A DNA stretch of 64,000 nt from Incurvaria masculella (GCA_946894095.1 OX335657.1:1116001-1180000), one strand, 5' to 3'; shown: positions 45,001-60,000, numbered from the stretch's first letter. A program made the numbers and translations. Notes: a model not told the origin generated them from the letters alone.

Positions 45001-48000
45001 AGATTACATCAACCTGTTTGCCTTTATCCATGTGCTGGAAAATATAGTTAGAGAAAACTGTTAAATTAGTCGTAGTGGATCGACCCCTCAGAAAACCATG
45101 CTGATGCCCACTTATACCGTTTGAAATAGTCCCGTAGATATTGTTGTAAACTACCTTTTCAAATATTTTACTAAAAGTGTTAAGAATAGATATTGGCCTG
45201 TAGTTTTCTATTTTAGTTTTTAAGCCCTTTTTATAAATCGGCACAATATGAGCTTCTTTCCATATTTTCGGACACACACCTTCGCTCAGTGATCTATTAA
45301 ACAGAATAGTTAGAGGGCATGCTAAGCTATCGGCACATTTAACAATGAAAACGGGGTGAATTTTATCGCTACCTGATCCCTTGTTAGGGTCAACATGTTG
45401 TAATATCTTTAAAATAATTGTTTCCGATATTTCCAATTACTAAGCCTCCGCTGTCCGTCCGTCCGTCCGTCCGTCCGTCCGTCCGTCCGTCTGTCACAGG
45501 GCTGTATCTCAGAAACCGTGACCAGCTAGACAGTTGGAATATTCACAGAATGTGTATTTCCCTTGCCGCTACAACAACAAATCATAGACATTACGAAATA
45601 TGTAGAATTAAAGGGGGTCCCCATACAACAAACGTCTATATTGTCTATCCCGCTCGCACCTACTACGCAGAGCCCGGCGTATGGCCCCCGCGCCGCGACG
45701 CGCGCCGCCCCGCGCGCCCATCTGCTCGATAGTCTTCTCGCTCACACGTGCTAGACTTCATGTAGGGCCGAGTGCACGAAAGCACAAAAAATCAAAATCA
45801 ACGTCAACGTATGATCAAACACGTCACTTTGTGTGGACAGTATGGAAGCCACTCCGTGCGGTTCAGTGAAAGTGACGTGTTTGAACATTGATTAACTCAA
45901 CCGTTTCTTCGTGCAACCGGGGCGTAGATTAGGCCCGTCCCCGGACGGTTTGAGAAACACATGAAATCCGAAATGAATTTTTTTTTCTCAGAAATATACA
46001 ATTTCATATTTATATGCTTACATTAAGTTTGCAACATTGAGCGGGGCCCGGAAGATAGGAAAAAAAATTAAAATGTATAAAAAAATATATATCTCCTAAA
46101 CAAATATTTTGAAATGGTATTGTAGAAATGTATTTGTTAACTCTTTTAAGGCGTAATGTAACGGTGAATTTGCAACAATTTACTAATTACGGAAATATAT
46201 TTAAAAAAATGTTTTTACTAAAAAAAATCTATGCTGAGAACCTTACTTACTATGGCTACCTTTCTTTCTAGAATATGTAAACAAATTTATATTCTTTATC
46301 CTGTAAAGTTTTTAGAATGTTGCAAGTCTTAGAACAGTATTTTTTTTTAAATCCAAACTTTCTAATGCTATAAACGGTAAACAAAAAATCAGAAATAAGA
46401 TTTCCGTCATTCAGTGTTAACTTAAATCAATTGTGAACATTTCCCTAATTTTGCAACATCGCAAGTAGTCTGAAACAAGGTAAAAATGAATTAAATCTGC
46501 AAGCGTTTTACAGGTCCCGCTCTCACAGGTGTATTTGTTGCGCAGCCATATGCAGACATTTATCAGTTGTAATTGTATGAGTGAGTAGGCAGCGGCACGG
46601 GGAGACGGACGGAGGACGCTATCGCCGGGTGGTGCGGGGCGGGAGTGGCACGTGCGTGCGACAGTTACATGTGTAGGTACTTTCGGGTATTACGTCTTGG
46701 AAGACGCAATATCCACGAATGTTATTTTAGATGGTTCGGACCCAGCCTAGCAGTATATTCTTACAGTAGTTATTTTACGGGGCTCTTTCTTTATTTCATA
46801 TGTTCTTGCTTCACGGTCGAATAATAGATATTTATTTTATTTATTTAGCATGAGTGACCCTTGCGAGCCGTGCACATTTTATAACATAAATTAATGATCT
46901 TAGAGTTTATAATAAAAATTAATTATAAATACATTATTAAAATTTACAATACATTTTCAATACATAATCTGGTTCAATAAATGTCAATATTAAATTATTC
47001 TAAATTACAATTAAAATTATTGAAAAATTCTTCTATATTATAAAACGGGTTACTTAACAAATATTCTTTTAAATTAATTAAAAAATTGGTTATTGTTAAA
47101 AATTGTTTGATGGAAATAGGTAAATGATTGTAAATTTTTACTCCAGTATAAATCGATGAATTCTTAAACAATAAACATTTTGGGCCTTTTGGTCGAAAAC
47201 TGTCGTTATTTCTTAAGTCATATATCTGCAATTCCTTCACTTTATCGAAGTATTAGTTTTTCTTATATACTCCAATGCATATTATATTACAGTCATGATT
47301 TTTTAGGGTTCCGTACCCAAAGGGTGAAAACGGAACCCTATTACTAAGCCTCCGCTGTCCGTCCGTCCGTCCGTCCTTCCGTCTGTCCGTCTGTCACAGG
47401 GCTGTATCTCAGTAACCGTAACAGATAGACAGCTGAAATGTTCACAGAGTGTGTATTTATTTTGCCGCTATAACAACAAATAGGTAAAATTAAGAAATAA
47501 TTAAAATTAAAGGGGGTCCCGATACAAAAAACGTGATTTTTTTAATACATTTTTTTACGATGGTACGGAACCCTTCGTGTGCGAGTCCGACTCGCACTTG
47601 GCCGGTTTTTTATTTTACGAAAAGGGGTCGGCAACTTTCATCATATTTGGCTCCACAAATAATTCGTATAACTTTCTTTTGAAGGATAAGAATACTTTTT
47701 TTAACATTACAATTGTTTCCCCACACATCTATTCCGTACCTTAAAATCGATTCTATATAGCTAAAATCAATTATTCTTAAAGTTGGTATGTGCACAGTGT
47801 TTTTTATTGATCTCATCGCATAACATTCACTGGCTATTTTCCATACATATCATAATATAACATACATATCACACTCCTTGGAAAAAGCGACGTACTTGTT
47901 TAGCACGAAATATTATCCCTGTTACTAATAAACCTAGATCATCAGCTGAATAGTTATACAATGTTTTGTCCTTTGCATTGACAGGCAGTTTCTAATTCGA

Positions 48001-51000
48001 TAGAAAGGGACAAAACATTGTATACCTATTCAGACGATGATCTGGGATTATTAGTAGCAGGGTTAATGTACATATTTACTGGAACTGCCTGGTTTAATAT
48101 TTGTTCATAACGATATCTTAATCAAAATTTAAATATTTATACGATCGTTTTTGTTTGAGTCAGTATTGTAATGATTTTTTTAAAGAACTATAAATGGATG
48201 GCTAATACCAAACTGAACGTCAGATATTAGCCTAAAACACGACATGGGAACTAGGTGCCATACCAGGACTTTCCTTAAATTGCTCGGCTACATTGAACTG
48301 GATGGAAAACACGGTCAATTTTCATTGCCACTTCGATCATCGTTCATTCAATGCAATGGTACCAACCCGGACGGGATAAACCCTACAACATAGTAAGTAA
48401 GGAAGGAGACCTACAGTTTTACGTGGAATCCGAACCACGGCCAGCACTAATGGTCTGATCCAGAACGCAACCGCGCTCATAGCTGATTACCCAGCTTATA
48501 GTATCTCAAGGTGTCCCACCACTGTGCTACCGAGGCTGACAATGATAAAAATCTCTTTAGGGTGGCGTAGTTTGTCTTCGAAAGAGTATTTACTACTTCA
48601 CGTTTCATGGTAGTTCGGATTAAACATAAAACTGTAGGGGCTGTACTATCGCATTGAATTAACTACGGTCAAAGCGGCAATGAAAATAGACGATATTTTC
48701 CTTCCATTACAATGTAGCCATGAAATATAAGAAAGTTCCTGGCATGGCACCTCGTTCCTATATGTTGTTTTGGGCTAATATCATGACACTAGAAGTGATT
48801 ATAGCTAAAGATGTACACTTTTTTATTTTGTAATTTGCTGATTTTGTAAGATTTAAGTGGGGTTATAGTTTATTTAAAAATCTAGACTTAAGGTGGACCT
48901 TCCCGCTCAACTCCCCATACAAACGTGAAAAGAAGATCATGAGCATATTTCTTATCAGAGATCCAAAATAATACTTAAAATAGCTTTATTTGATCGAAAT
49001 AGATGTCTGATGACTGTCGGGCATTGTAAAATTTTGTTAGGTTTCTAAGGTATGGTATGGTAGGTTAGTTCCACATTCGTAAAGTAAGGCAATGTCTTTG
49101 ATGTGTCCGTTGATTCTGCATTAATAACACATTTGTTGAACAAAGCGACGTATGTAATTTTAGTACTAAGATTTATATTTTATTCAAATACTTGCTTATC
49201 CGTCCTGAAAGAAAATAATAATAATAAAGAGTTTACTTACACCCATTTTCACTACCATCAGCTACAAAAATCCCAAAGTTATCTTATGGTTACACCATGC
49301 GAATATGCAATCTAACTGAAAGTAAGCTAACGAATTTCAGATAGCTGGAAATAGTGAAATCAGGGGTTAGTGGAGTGGCTGCTCTATAGACCCTCTTCTT
49401 CAGCCACTGGCCGTATTTACTTATTTATTTATTTATTCATACAACAATATACCTAACATTACAGCGTAATGGTGAAAGGCGTTAGGTAATTTGTAGATAA
49501 AGTACACGCCTTATTTAAAAATTATGCAGCTTCAAAGTAAACAGCAACTGCCTTCTGGAACTCGGCCAGAGTGCAAGCATAGATGTCTATTTTGTCAGAT
49601 ATATCATTTAGAGCTGTAAGCTCATGGGTGAGCGGCGCGTGACGCAGCATGTTGGTGCGCGAGGAGGGCAGCTCGAAGCGAGGATGAGAGCGCGCGCGAC
49701 TGTAATTTTCTGGGGCGAACAGATTAACACTCTCTAGCACTGAAATATTTTGCACGTGTCCAATTACTAATTTAAACACATATTTTGTTAACTGCGATTC
49801 GGATAAATCGGATAAAAATTATAATTATTTTTATAAAGGAATCTCAAAAACTTTTTTTGCACTCTTTCAAGCATGGCAGTATATTAAGCCTCATGAGGGT
49901 TCCATATCATTGCATTGCATTCTAGCTTGCTTCTCACAAATGTGTTGTACAGGATGTTTACGGCATCTGTACTGCGCAAATGGTACGTTTGTCTCAATAC
50001 AACACCCAGGGTCCGAAAGGAGCTTTTGCATAGTTTGTCGACGTGATCATGAAAAAAGACAATTTGGTGTCCATGATGACACCTTAATTTTTCTGACTTG
50101 TCACTCTCGAAAGCAAGACATCACCAAGTCAATTTTGGTATTGAATAGGCTCTCTGGAGTGACTCAATGTCAATATAGCGCACTTGACAGTGTTGAAATA
50201 GACCTATCGCCAGTTATCGCCCGTAGTATAGGGAATTGATAGAGTTACAACTCTCTTTAGAGGTTTTTATGCTAGTGTGTCGAGATCAATCTCGTTTAAA
50301 AAAGGCCGAGAACTCGCGAAAACGAGATCTTGCGAGATCGGGATTGCATTCTTGGTATTAATCTAATCTAATTAATAATCTTGCTATATCTCGCGGAGTT
50401 AGGGTGGTTAACCTTAAAATTTAGAAGGGAAAAATAAAAATACTAATATTGAGTCAGCGATTTACGTTTGTTTGTTACGATACGGGGTCATATCAAAACT
50501 TCTTGTTATGTTTTTCGCTTATCTGATAATTTTTTCGTCGGTTGAATTTCTTGGAAAAAAAATTTTTCTGGTTCAAATCTTCCTATTATTTCAGATAATG
50601 ACTATGCGTGGCGAAATGGGTAAATAGGTGAAATTATTAAGGCGAACAATTTATCATCCAAAATAAAAATATAGATAAAACAAGCATACCATAAGCATAC
50701 TAAGAATGTTAAAAATAAAAGGACTAGAGGCACGGCCGGCATCCCGTCAAAACATTCTTAGTAATTGCCAATTATGATCGCATCAATTCTATTCCATTTT
50801 CATCTCAACACACCGCATTTACGATGGAATAAGTGCCATGGCAGGACCACCCCTTTTATGAGCACGGCTACATTGAACTGGACGGAAAACACGGACGGAA
50901 AATGCGTATGAAGGTACCAACCCGGGAGGGCTTAACCTACAGTTTTACAAGGATTCCGAACCATGGAACCGCTCGCATTAATGACGAAATGCATTTATCC

Positions 51001-54000
51001 AACTCAGAAAGAGAAAGATAGTGGTGGATGTGCATTGTGGGGATTTGAACCCAGACCTCTGTCGTGTAAGGCAAATCCACCCGACACTGTGCCACGATCG
51101 CTCTATCGCAAATGTCCACAGCCATTCTGTATTATCAACAATGTAAATCAATTTACACATGAAAATTGCTCCCGAACGAACACAAAATAAATGCGGCGAT
51201 GTTTAGGTAGCAAGGCGGGGTGAATCTGTCGAGCCGACCGGCCCCATCCCCCCGCGTCCACCGCAGTCTTCCTAGCTATGTTTACACGCGCTACACTCAC
51301 ACAGAGAAGTGGCTTTACGTCGGTGTACGAGTGAAAACTGGTAATTATAGTAATGTTTTAATTGAACCTAGTTCCGGACGATTTGTATTGTTGCAAAATT
51401 GATAGCATATTATTGAAAGATAAAATACAAAATGAATGATTCAAACCGCATTTCGAATTTTTTGTTTAGCTTATATTCGAATCTAAAAATTATAAATGAA
51501 AAAAAATGTGCTTCTAAGTTTTGCAACATTTTAAATTTCTCACAGAATATAGAGATTTAGGCCATTTACATATTCCAGAAAATAAAACTGATTTAGCAGT
51601 ATTTGCTTTGCAGATATTACGGAAATAGTACAAAAAAAATATATTTACACAGTTCCGTAAATAATAAATTGTTGCAAATTTACAGTTATATTACACTTAA
51701 AATTAGTTAACATATTCGATTTCGAAATACCATTTCTAAATATTTGTTTAGGAGATATCATTTCTTAAACATATTTCATATTTTATTTCTATCTTCCGGG
51801 CCCCCCAAAATGTTGCAAACTTAATGTACACACGTCCATATGAAATACTACGTTTCTGAGAAAAAAAATTGCATTTCGGATTTAATGTTTTTCTAAGTGC
51901 TGATTTAAGTCTAAAGTTCCTGGAGTAGATGGCGGTCGCCTCGCGCTGGCAGTTGGTCGCGGACCGTTCTTCGGTGTGGTTCTTGTTCGGCGCGGGGCTC
52001 GGCGCGGCGTCTTTCTATGCACGCGCGAGTTTTTTACGATGCTTCGTCGATAGTTCATGAAGTCGGTGTGTAGGTATTAACGCCCTAAGCAAATTAAAGA
52101 TTGAATATGATAGAACATAAGAATATATTTTAAAAAATACATTTTTTAGGGTTCCGTACCCAAAGGGTGAAAACGGAACCCTATTACTAAGCCTCCGCCG
52201 TCCGTCCGTCCGTCCGTGCGTCCGTCCGTCCGTCTGTCCGTCTGTCACAGAGCTGTATCTCAGTAACCGTAACAGGTAGACAGCTGAAAATTTCACAGAG
52301 TGTGTATTTATTTTCCCGCTGTAACAACAAATAGGTAAGATTAAAAAATAATTAAAATTAAAGGGGGCTCCCATACAAAAAACGTGATTTTTTTGTTTTA
52401 TTTTCTACGATGGTACGGAACCCTTCGTGTGCGAGTCCGACTCGCACTTGGCCGGTTTTAAAATATACAAAGCAAACGCATAGCATAACTTTAACTAATT
52501 TGTAAATAAAATTAGATAATATTTACATCCAAATACATGTCAAATCAGTACATATTTCATTGGATTTTATGAAATATACAAATAGTATATGGTTTTTTTT
52601 AGTAAGTACCTGTATATGGCTATACAACACCTATTGACATGATATTCGCCCAGCTCAACACATGAGAACTAGGTGCCATGCCAGGACCTTTCTTATGCTG
52701 CACGGCTACGTTGAACAGGATGGAAAAATCATGTCTAGCCACTACCACTTAAAACTTAAGGAAGGGGTGGCTGGCCCACGATCAACCTAGACGCACATAC
52801 GGTGAAGCGCTCTGTACATATTTTGAACGTACCTACCTAATATTGAATTTTTTAAAACATTACATTATTGCTGTAATGGAACAGAGATGCTTTGCAAAAC
52901 ATATCTAAGCAATTTTTTTTTATGCGACCTGACATGGATGGCTAATACCACACAACTACCATTATGATATAAGCCCAATACACCTGATTACCTAAGGAAT
53001 TAGGTGCCATGCCAGGACCTTCCCTTTTATGAGCGCGGCTACATTGAACTGGATGGAAAACACGAACATTTTTTCATTGCCGCTTCGACCATCTTTTCAT
53101 CTAATGCGATGGTACCAACCCGGGCGGGCTGTAGGGGAAGGGGACCTACAGTTTTACATGAATTCCGAACCATGGAGCAGCTCACATTCTTGACGAAATG
53201 CACTTATCGAACGCGGAATGAGAAAGACAGTGGTGCATGTCGGAATTGAACCCAGACCTCTGGTACGCTAGGCCAGTCCCCACGCTACTAGGCTACAAGC
53301 CGCAATATTTGCGGGTTTACATAACAAGTAATATTCATAAACATTGCAAGTATGAAGTTTCTTTGCGGGTTCTTCTTCACTGGTTGTTCGAATCCGCGGA
53401 TCAATCAAATTGTGACATGACTTAGCCCTGGTTGCACGAAGAGACGGCCGAATTAATCAATGTTCAAACACGTCACTTTTAGTGAACCGCATAGAGTTCC
53501 TTCCATACTGTCCATACAAAGTGACGTGTTTGATCATACTTTGACGTTGATTTAGATTTTTTGCACGTTCGTGCACTCGGCCCTAAGGGCCCTGGCCTAA
53601 AAGTGACCTGTTTGAACATTGATTAACTCGGCCGTCTCTTCGTGCAACCGAGGCTTAGGCTGAGATAAATAGTCGTAACAGAAACTAAGACCAACGAAAA
53701 GATGTTTTTTGGAGACACATTTATGTTAATTTCACATAATTCGTTCAGAATCTGGTCATTTGTCATATCGAGACGACTGTTGTAGATTTCGTTTTTTTTT
53801 TTAAATAGGCTTTGTAATGCATATTATAAAAATAAACATGTTGGAAATCAATTCTTGATTGAAGTTCCTCTCTTTTAATTAAAATTTGTAATAATTGTTT
53901 TTCTAATGTCAACAAAAATAAACAATTTAATGATAATTTTTTTATATTCATCGTTACATTTAGCATTGGATATGTTTGTAGCGGGTTCAAATCCCCGCCC

Positions 54001-57000
54001 CGTTTATGAACCACTTTCTTTCTTTTTCAGAATTGGACAAATGAATTTCGTTACGAATGCGAGTTTTTTGAGAGATGTTTGGATCCGTGTTAAACTATAG
54101 GTGCCCTTTCCCTACTAGTTAATAGGGTTAAGCCCGCCCGGATTGGTACCATCGCATGAGATGAAAATACCTATGGTGGAAACGGCAATGATAAATTGTC
54201 CATGTTTTCCATACAGTTCAATATAGCCGTGGTCATAAATAGAATATCCTGGCATGTCACCTAATTCCTTCGGGAATGAGGGTAATAGCGGGTAGAGGCG
54301 AAGTTCATAAGGCACAACCGAGGTTCCGTAATTCCCTTAAATATACGATGGTACGGAACCCTCCGTGCGCGAGTCCGACTCGCACTTGGCCGGTTTTTTA
54401 GGGTTCCGTACCCAAAGGGTGAAAACGGAACCCTATTACTAAGCCTCCGCTGACCGTCCGTCCGTCTGCCACAGGGCTGTATCTCATGAACCGTAACAGG
54501 TACGAATGCTGAAATTTTCACAGTTTATGTTTTTATTTTGCCGCTATAAAAACAAATAGGTAAAATTATAAAAAAAATAAAAATTAAAGGGGGGCCCCAT
54601 ACAAAAAACGTGTTTTTTTTTGTTCGTTCATGAGATACAGCCCTGTGACAGACAGACGGACAGACGGACGGACGGACGGACGGACGGACGGACAGCGGAG
54701 GCTTAGTAATAGGGTTCCGTTTTCACCCTTTGGGTACGGAACCCTAAAAAGTGTAAGTGAAACTTTGAAACGCACGTAAGCAAACGTAGTAGGTAGATAG
54801 GTATGACATGTTTGCGTCCCTATTGGGTGCCCCCAAAGAGTCCACACGTACTTATTTCTGAACCGAAACAAAACTCACTTTAGGCTTGGCCGCCGAGGTG
54901 TGTCGTGTTCAATGAAGAGAGGTATAATAGGAGACGGGAGATCGCGCCTGCCCGACCAACCTTTACATCGGCATGCGTGGCTGTGGCTGAGGCAAGGACA
55001 ACCAGCGCTATGGCGATTGCGTTAGTTCGAAAGATTTTGCCAATCGTGTATGTCCGCCGCATTTAACGACCGCGGCCCGAAATGGCCGCGAAAGGTCAAC
55101 GTAGGTACCCGTAATAACCAACATAGGTATGTCTCCTAAAGATTACTTCAGATCATCGACGTCGATGCTTCAGATTTATCGTTTCATTCGTGTGCCTCCG
55201 ACGCACGGCGGATGCACATATAAAAGCCTACCTACGTTTTGGCCCTTTAAGGTGGCCCAACCCGGCGGGCCTAACTCATTCGCGGGCACGGTACAAAACC
55301 GTGCTGTTGCGCTCTGGGACCTTCTCTGTTTCAAAGAATAAGACAGGCTCCGTGATGAGGAAGATGCAACATGTCCACAAAAAAGACAATGTGCATAGTG
55401 TATGATTTGGCAAGATTTACGAAAATTTTAATTTCAAAACTACTTATAGCTAAAAGTAAACCACGACCGCTGTAGTAAGAAATCGAACAAAAACCAAATC
55501 GATTATAAATCTTGATTAAATAAGCTATGTCTGATGACTAATCTTTTTAAGATGTTCTTACTTTATCATTGCGTAATCTACCTCCAAAGTTATTGTTTAA
55601 AACGCGCGAAAAATGCGAACTTTCGGACCTTATAACTTAGAAACCAAACGCAATTTTACAATGCCAATGGTCATCAGACATCTAGTTTGATCAAATAAAG
55701 CTATTTTGAGCAACATTTTGGATCTCTGACAAGAAATATGGGCGTGATCTTCTTTCCCCTTTTGTATGGGGAGATGAGCGGGATGGGCCACCTTAATGAT
55801 ATGCGCGAAATCCATGGAAAAAAGGAATAAGCGATCGAGAGTTTGTTTTAGGTTAGGTATTTCACAATGAGCTGCTTATTTTTGTCTGGGAATAACCCCT
55901 TGCGTGGTGTGCGAATTCAAAAAAGCACTTGAATACAAACAAAAAGTCAGTAAATGATTGATTGTGTATACCTGTGTAGGCAATGAAAATTATCTGTGTT
56001 ATCCACCCAGTTCAATGAAGCCATGCAATATAAGGAAGATCCTGGCATATCATCGATTTCCCATAAAGTGTGTTGGGCTACTATCCTGACAGTAATAGTC
56101 ATCCTTGTCCAGTGACACAAAAAAATGATATGTACAACCAATAATTTACCAACTACTTACTTTACTAAATTAATAAAGCTCTAAAATATTGTTTGATAGT
56201 GATTCACCATCGAATAGGTGCGTTCGACTTTTCATAATGAGCTCCCTGCACATATCACTACTCCCTGGAGCGAGACGGCAACCGCACGAGGCTGAATGGT
56301 ACCAATCACTGGTACCAATAGTACCTTAGCAATTACCTAGCAGTACCTACACGTGTCTCAACAGAAATGCAAATGCGGTACCTAGGCACGTTCAGTTTAA
56401 TTGTTTATAGCCATGAGCGACGCATGCCTCATTGTCTTACGACTGCATGAGTCCCCAACAACGGAATTGAATGTTGAAATGGGAAAACAATACTGCTTAC
56501 GAAGACTGCTTACTTATCACAACAGATGGAATCTAGGCGACCTCGCCTAAATGATCTGTCAAATCTGCTCATGGTACGTACGCAAAATAAAATAGAACAA
56601 AAATGTTTTCCCAAACGATGCTAATCATTGTTTAACCAACAGCACTGAGCGTATTCGGGTTATGGATGGGTGACCGATCAACAGTTGAGGCTGGTTTCGG
56701 TTCGGCTTCTACCTAATACTTTTTAACTATTTGTAGGGAAATCCCGCCCAGTTTGGTCCCATCCCATTAAATTGCATGGTGGAAGCTGCAATGAAAATTG
56801 TCCGTTTTTTTAATTTAGCTCAATCAGTCGTGTAATATAGGAAGAATGGCACCTACTTCCCATGCGGACCGGCCATTGCATAATGATAGTGTAGGTGTGG
56901 TAGCGTTCAGTTTCTTACTTCCCTTTCGCTGTGCTGTGCGGCCTCACTAAGTATGAAACATCGTCGCCAGATCGCGTAACATAACTAATAAGGACACGAG

Positions 57001-60000
57001 CGTTTATCTCTGATTGGGTGTTCATTCTAATTGGTTTCAAGCGGCCCATTCCAGCGGTCGCTCTCAAATTAAGACGGTTTGTTAACGTCCGCATAACTTG
57101 AGTAATCCTTCCCTAGCCACAGAACAGTAAAGGAAAGTCTTTGTTTCAACGCGTAGTCTCTCGTTTCTGACCATTGGCATGCACTCCAAAGTCCGCACCA
57201 GCAATGTGTCATTTCAAACGTCAACACAACCATCCACATCTGCTTTTATGATGCCTTTTAGTAATTCCTCTTCATGTTTACCTACTTACTCAAACTCCTT
57301 ACAAATAAAATCAATCCAAATACGACTGTTGGTTACTAAAACCTGTGTAGCAAATACCACTTCCATCTGGATGTAGCCGGTTCTATCGGGCTCTATCCGA
57401 GATCGTAATCGCTTCTTAAATCCGTTGTTTATGCAAACAGCACGTTTACAGCTGAATCGAGTAATCTTGTCGGCGGGCGTTTAGCGATGCCATCATAATC
57501 ATGTAAACGCAAAATCTCTGTCAACATTTCCGTAAGTTATTGACGCCTGCATCCTTTAATGGCGAGTCGTAATTTTCGAACATTTTAACTTGGAGACGAG
57601 TGATTACATAATACTCGTAATTTAGGAGACAAATTCGTTTCGCAAATATGTATTGAGTGACGTTTTTAGTATGCTTAATATTGACCAAAGCATCGACGTA
57701 TATATCGATGGCGCCAAGACTCTGGAGCCAAGACTCCATGTCACAAAGCTTTGAAAACCCAATAATCCACCCGTTTTTATCGGTAGATGTCTCATTTAGA
57801 CCATCAATTTGTGTATTGTATAGCATGAATAAAGCTACTATGTAATAGTATCTTGTATGATAGTACATAATAATTCCATGTGATGATTGTGTAAATATTA
57901 GTTGATGGTTAAATAATTGATGATTGTGTAAATAAATACACTTAAATGATTGTGTATATTGTGAGTGATATTGTATGTTTTTTAGGCCCTGGCTAAAATA
58001 TCTTCCATATTTTTTTACGTTCACCAAACGTAGGAATTTATCCTGAAATTTTCGAGGTTCTTGCCAGGATTGCGAATGATTTAATAAATAAACAGCAGCC
58101 TTTTTTTCATCATTCAAAGGCTGTCTTGCTTATGCACGTGAGTCGCCAAAAACGACGACTGATGACTTTTTTGACATATCCGGTTTTTCCAGCTCTATCC
58201 AATTTTACAGATGAATCAGAATCACCACTGTACAGCTGCCCAATTAAAGGAATTAATTTTATTTTCAAAACATGTACAACTTATAAGCAAATCACTACAG
58301 ATTACAAGAATGTTTCAAATCACATCAATTTTAGCTTAAACATGAGTATCTATTTTATCAATTTTCATATGATACATTTACGTTTTCCATTTCAATTCCA
58401 CGATACTATGTGGGTAAATATAATTACTTTTATTATCCTCGTGTCTGCTAGACACTGCTATAACAATAAAACGATATTGTTCTTAGTGCAATAGTGTTCT
58501 TAATACAAATTTACTGCATAGCGTAAATATCGCTTTCAGATCTTATTGTTTCAGATGCTAATACCTACCAACCCATATCACATAAATCATAACGTAATTA
58601 AATTTTATAACTTGAATTCAATAATAATTTTGATTGAATGACAAAGACTCGCACGTGCTAGCAATGATCTATTTCTCTAAGCCGAGGATCACTAGATGGA
58701 TTGGTGGATCGGATCAACTTCGCTAAGGATCTAAATCTTTGTTTCGACATTGGCATTTAAAGTTGTCAGTGCCTAGAGAACCAGGATAAGTTAGTAGGTT
58801 CCTAGCTACTCATACTCTTCAACTTATCCCTATATAATTAAGTCCCAATCATAAACCTAGCATGCGCGCCCTATTTCTATTTACTTTATTCGTTTCCTGA
58901 CCTTTGAAATTATATTTCTATAGCTGTGAATTATTGTCAGCTTTTAAATGGTGGAAACCATATGTGTACCTAGGCATGTTCTCAAAAATTTCATTGAATT
59001 GTTTCATCTTCTTCTTTGATGTTTCAATGCTGTTTGTAATGATGTAGCTCAAACAATCATCGAACTTTACAACTGCTTGTTTATCAAAGTACATAAATGG
59101 AACCTTCATAACGATGGGCGGACAAATGCAATCAAAGATCCGGTGACCCGAACAGCTCCTTTCTCGATACACAATGTCGGCCGGCGCGTCGCGGACGGCG
59201 AGAAATCATTAAAAATTGTCGAGACAAGATCAAACTACTTCAAAACCGGGTCGGATGATGCAATAGGGCCAGATTGTTGCATCGCACTATTCATGCATGC
59301 GTAGGCAAGTATATGACGAGTGTACGTCCTTTATCTTGTGAATAACAATATTGATATCTTGGTGTCCTGCAGTGTCAAACTGGGGCTTAGGTATTACTCA
59401 CATAAATGCAGTAGGTTCGAAGTCCTACAAGTTTGAAAGACACGTCAAGTGCGAGCCACAACATGACAAACGTAAGGGGGCCGGGTCCAAATGTGTAGCA
59501 TCTTGACGTATCTTGATCAGGCGTATCGTATCGAGTGCTTGCATCCTAAGAATGGACGCCCATTTTGGCCATATCGTATTACTAGCAGTATCGTGTAAAA
59601 AATCGCGTCCATACTATATCGTAGCGTGTTATCGGCATAACTTTCGGTAATCTCCTCATCATTTAGTTTAATTCTCATGATCGCATACATATCTTTCATC
59701 GCATTGCAGTGCATTGTCAGCCCTCGTTGTCCCACAAAACAAAATTTCTTCCTGCATAGCGTGTGTGTTACATTTTTTGAAATAAAGCATTGCAAAATTA
59801 TTGATCCACACAGCGAGTTCAACACAGAATTATCTAACAAAAATGTTTGACGAATGTTCTGCATTCGCAAATACAAATACTTAATAGCTGTATAAATAGG
59901 CGCTCGTATTCTCTTTGTGCCGACATATTTTGGGGTAGGTAGGGAACCGTCGGTAGGAGCGATCAATAATGTTATGGGAGCGGACGCACCTCCCGTGGTA

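Noticed and set aside
54584..54871. 95-codon minus-strand ORF with RPSVRPSVRPS
   Set aside because: Translation of the CCGT-type microsatellite in family A; the same artefact occurs at 8379-8609 and 45418-45732.
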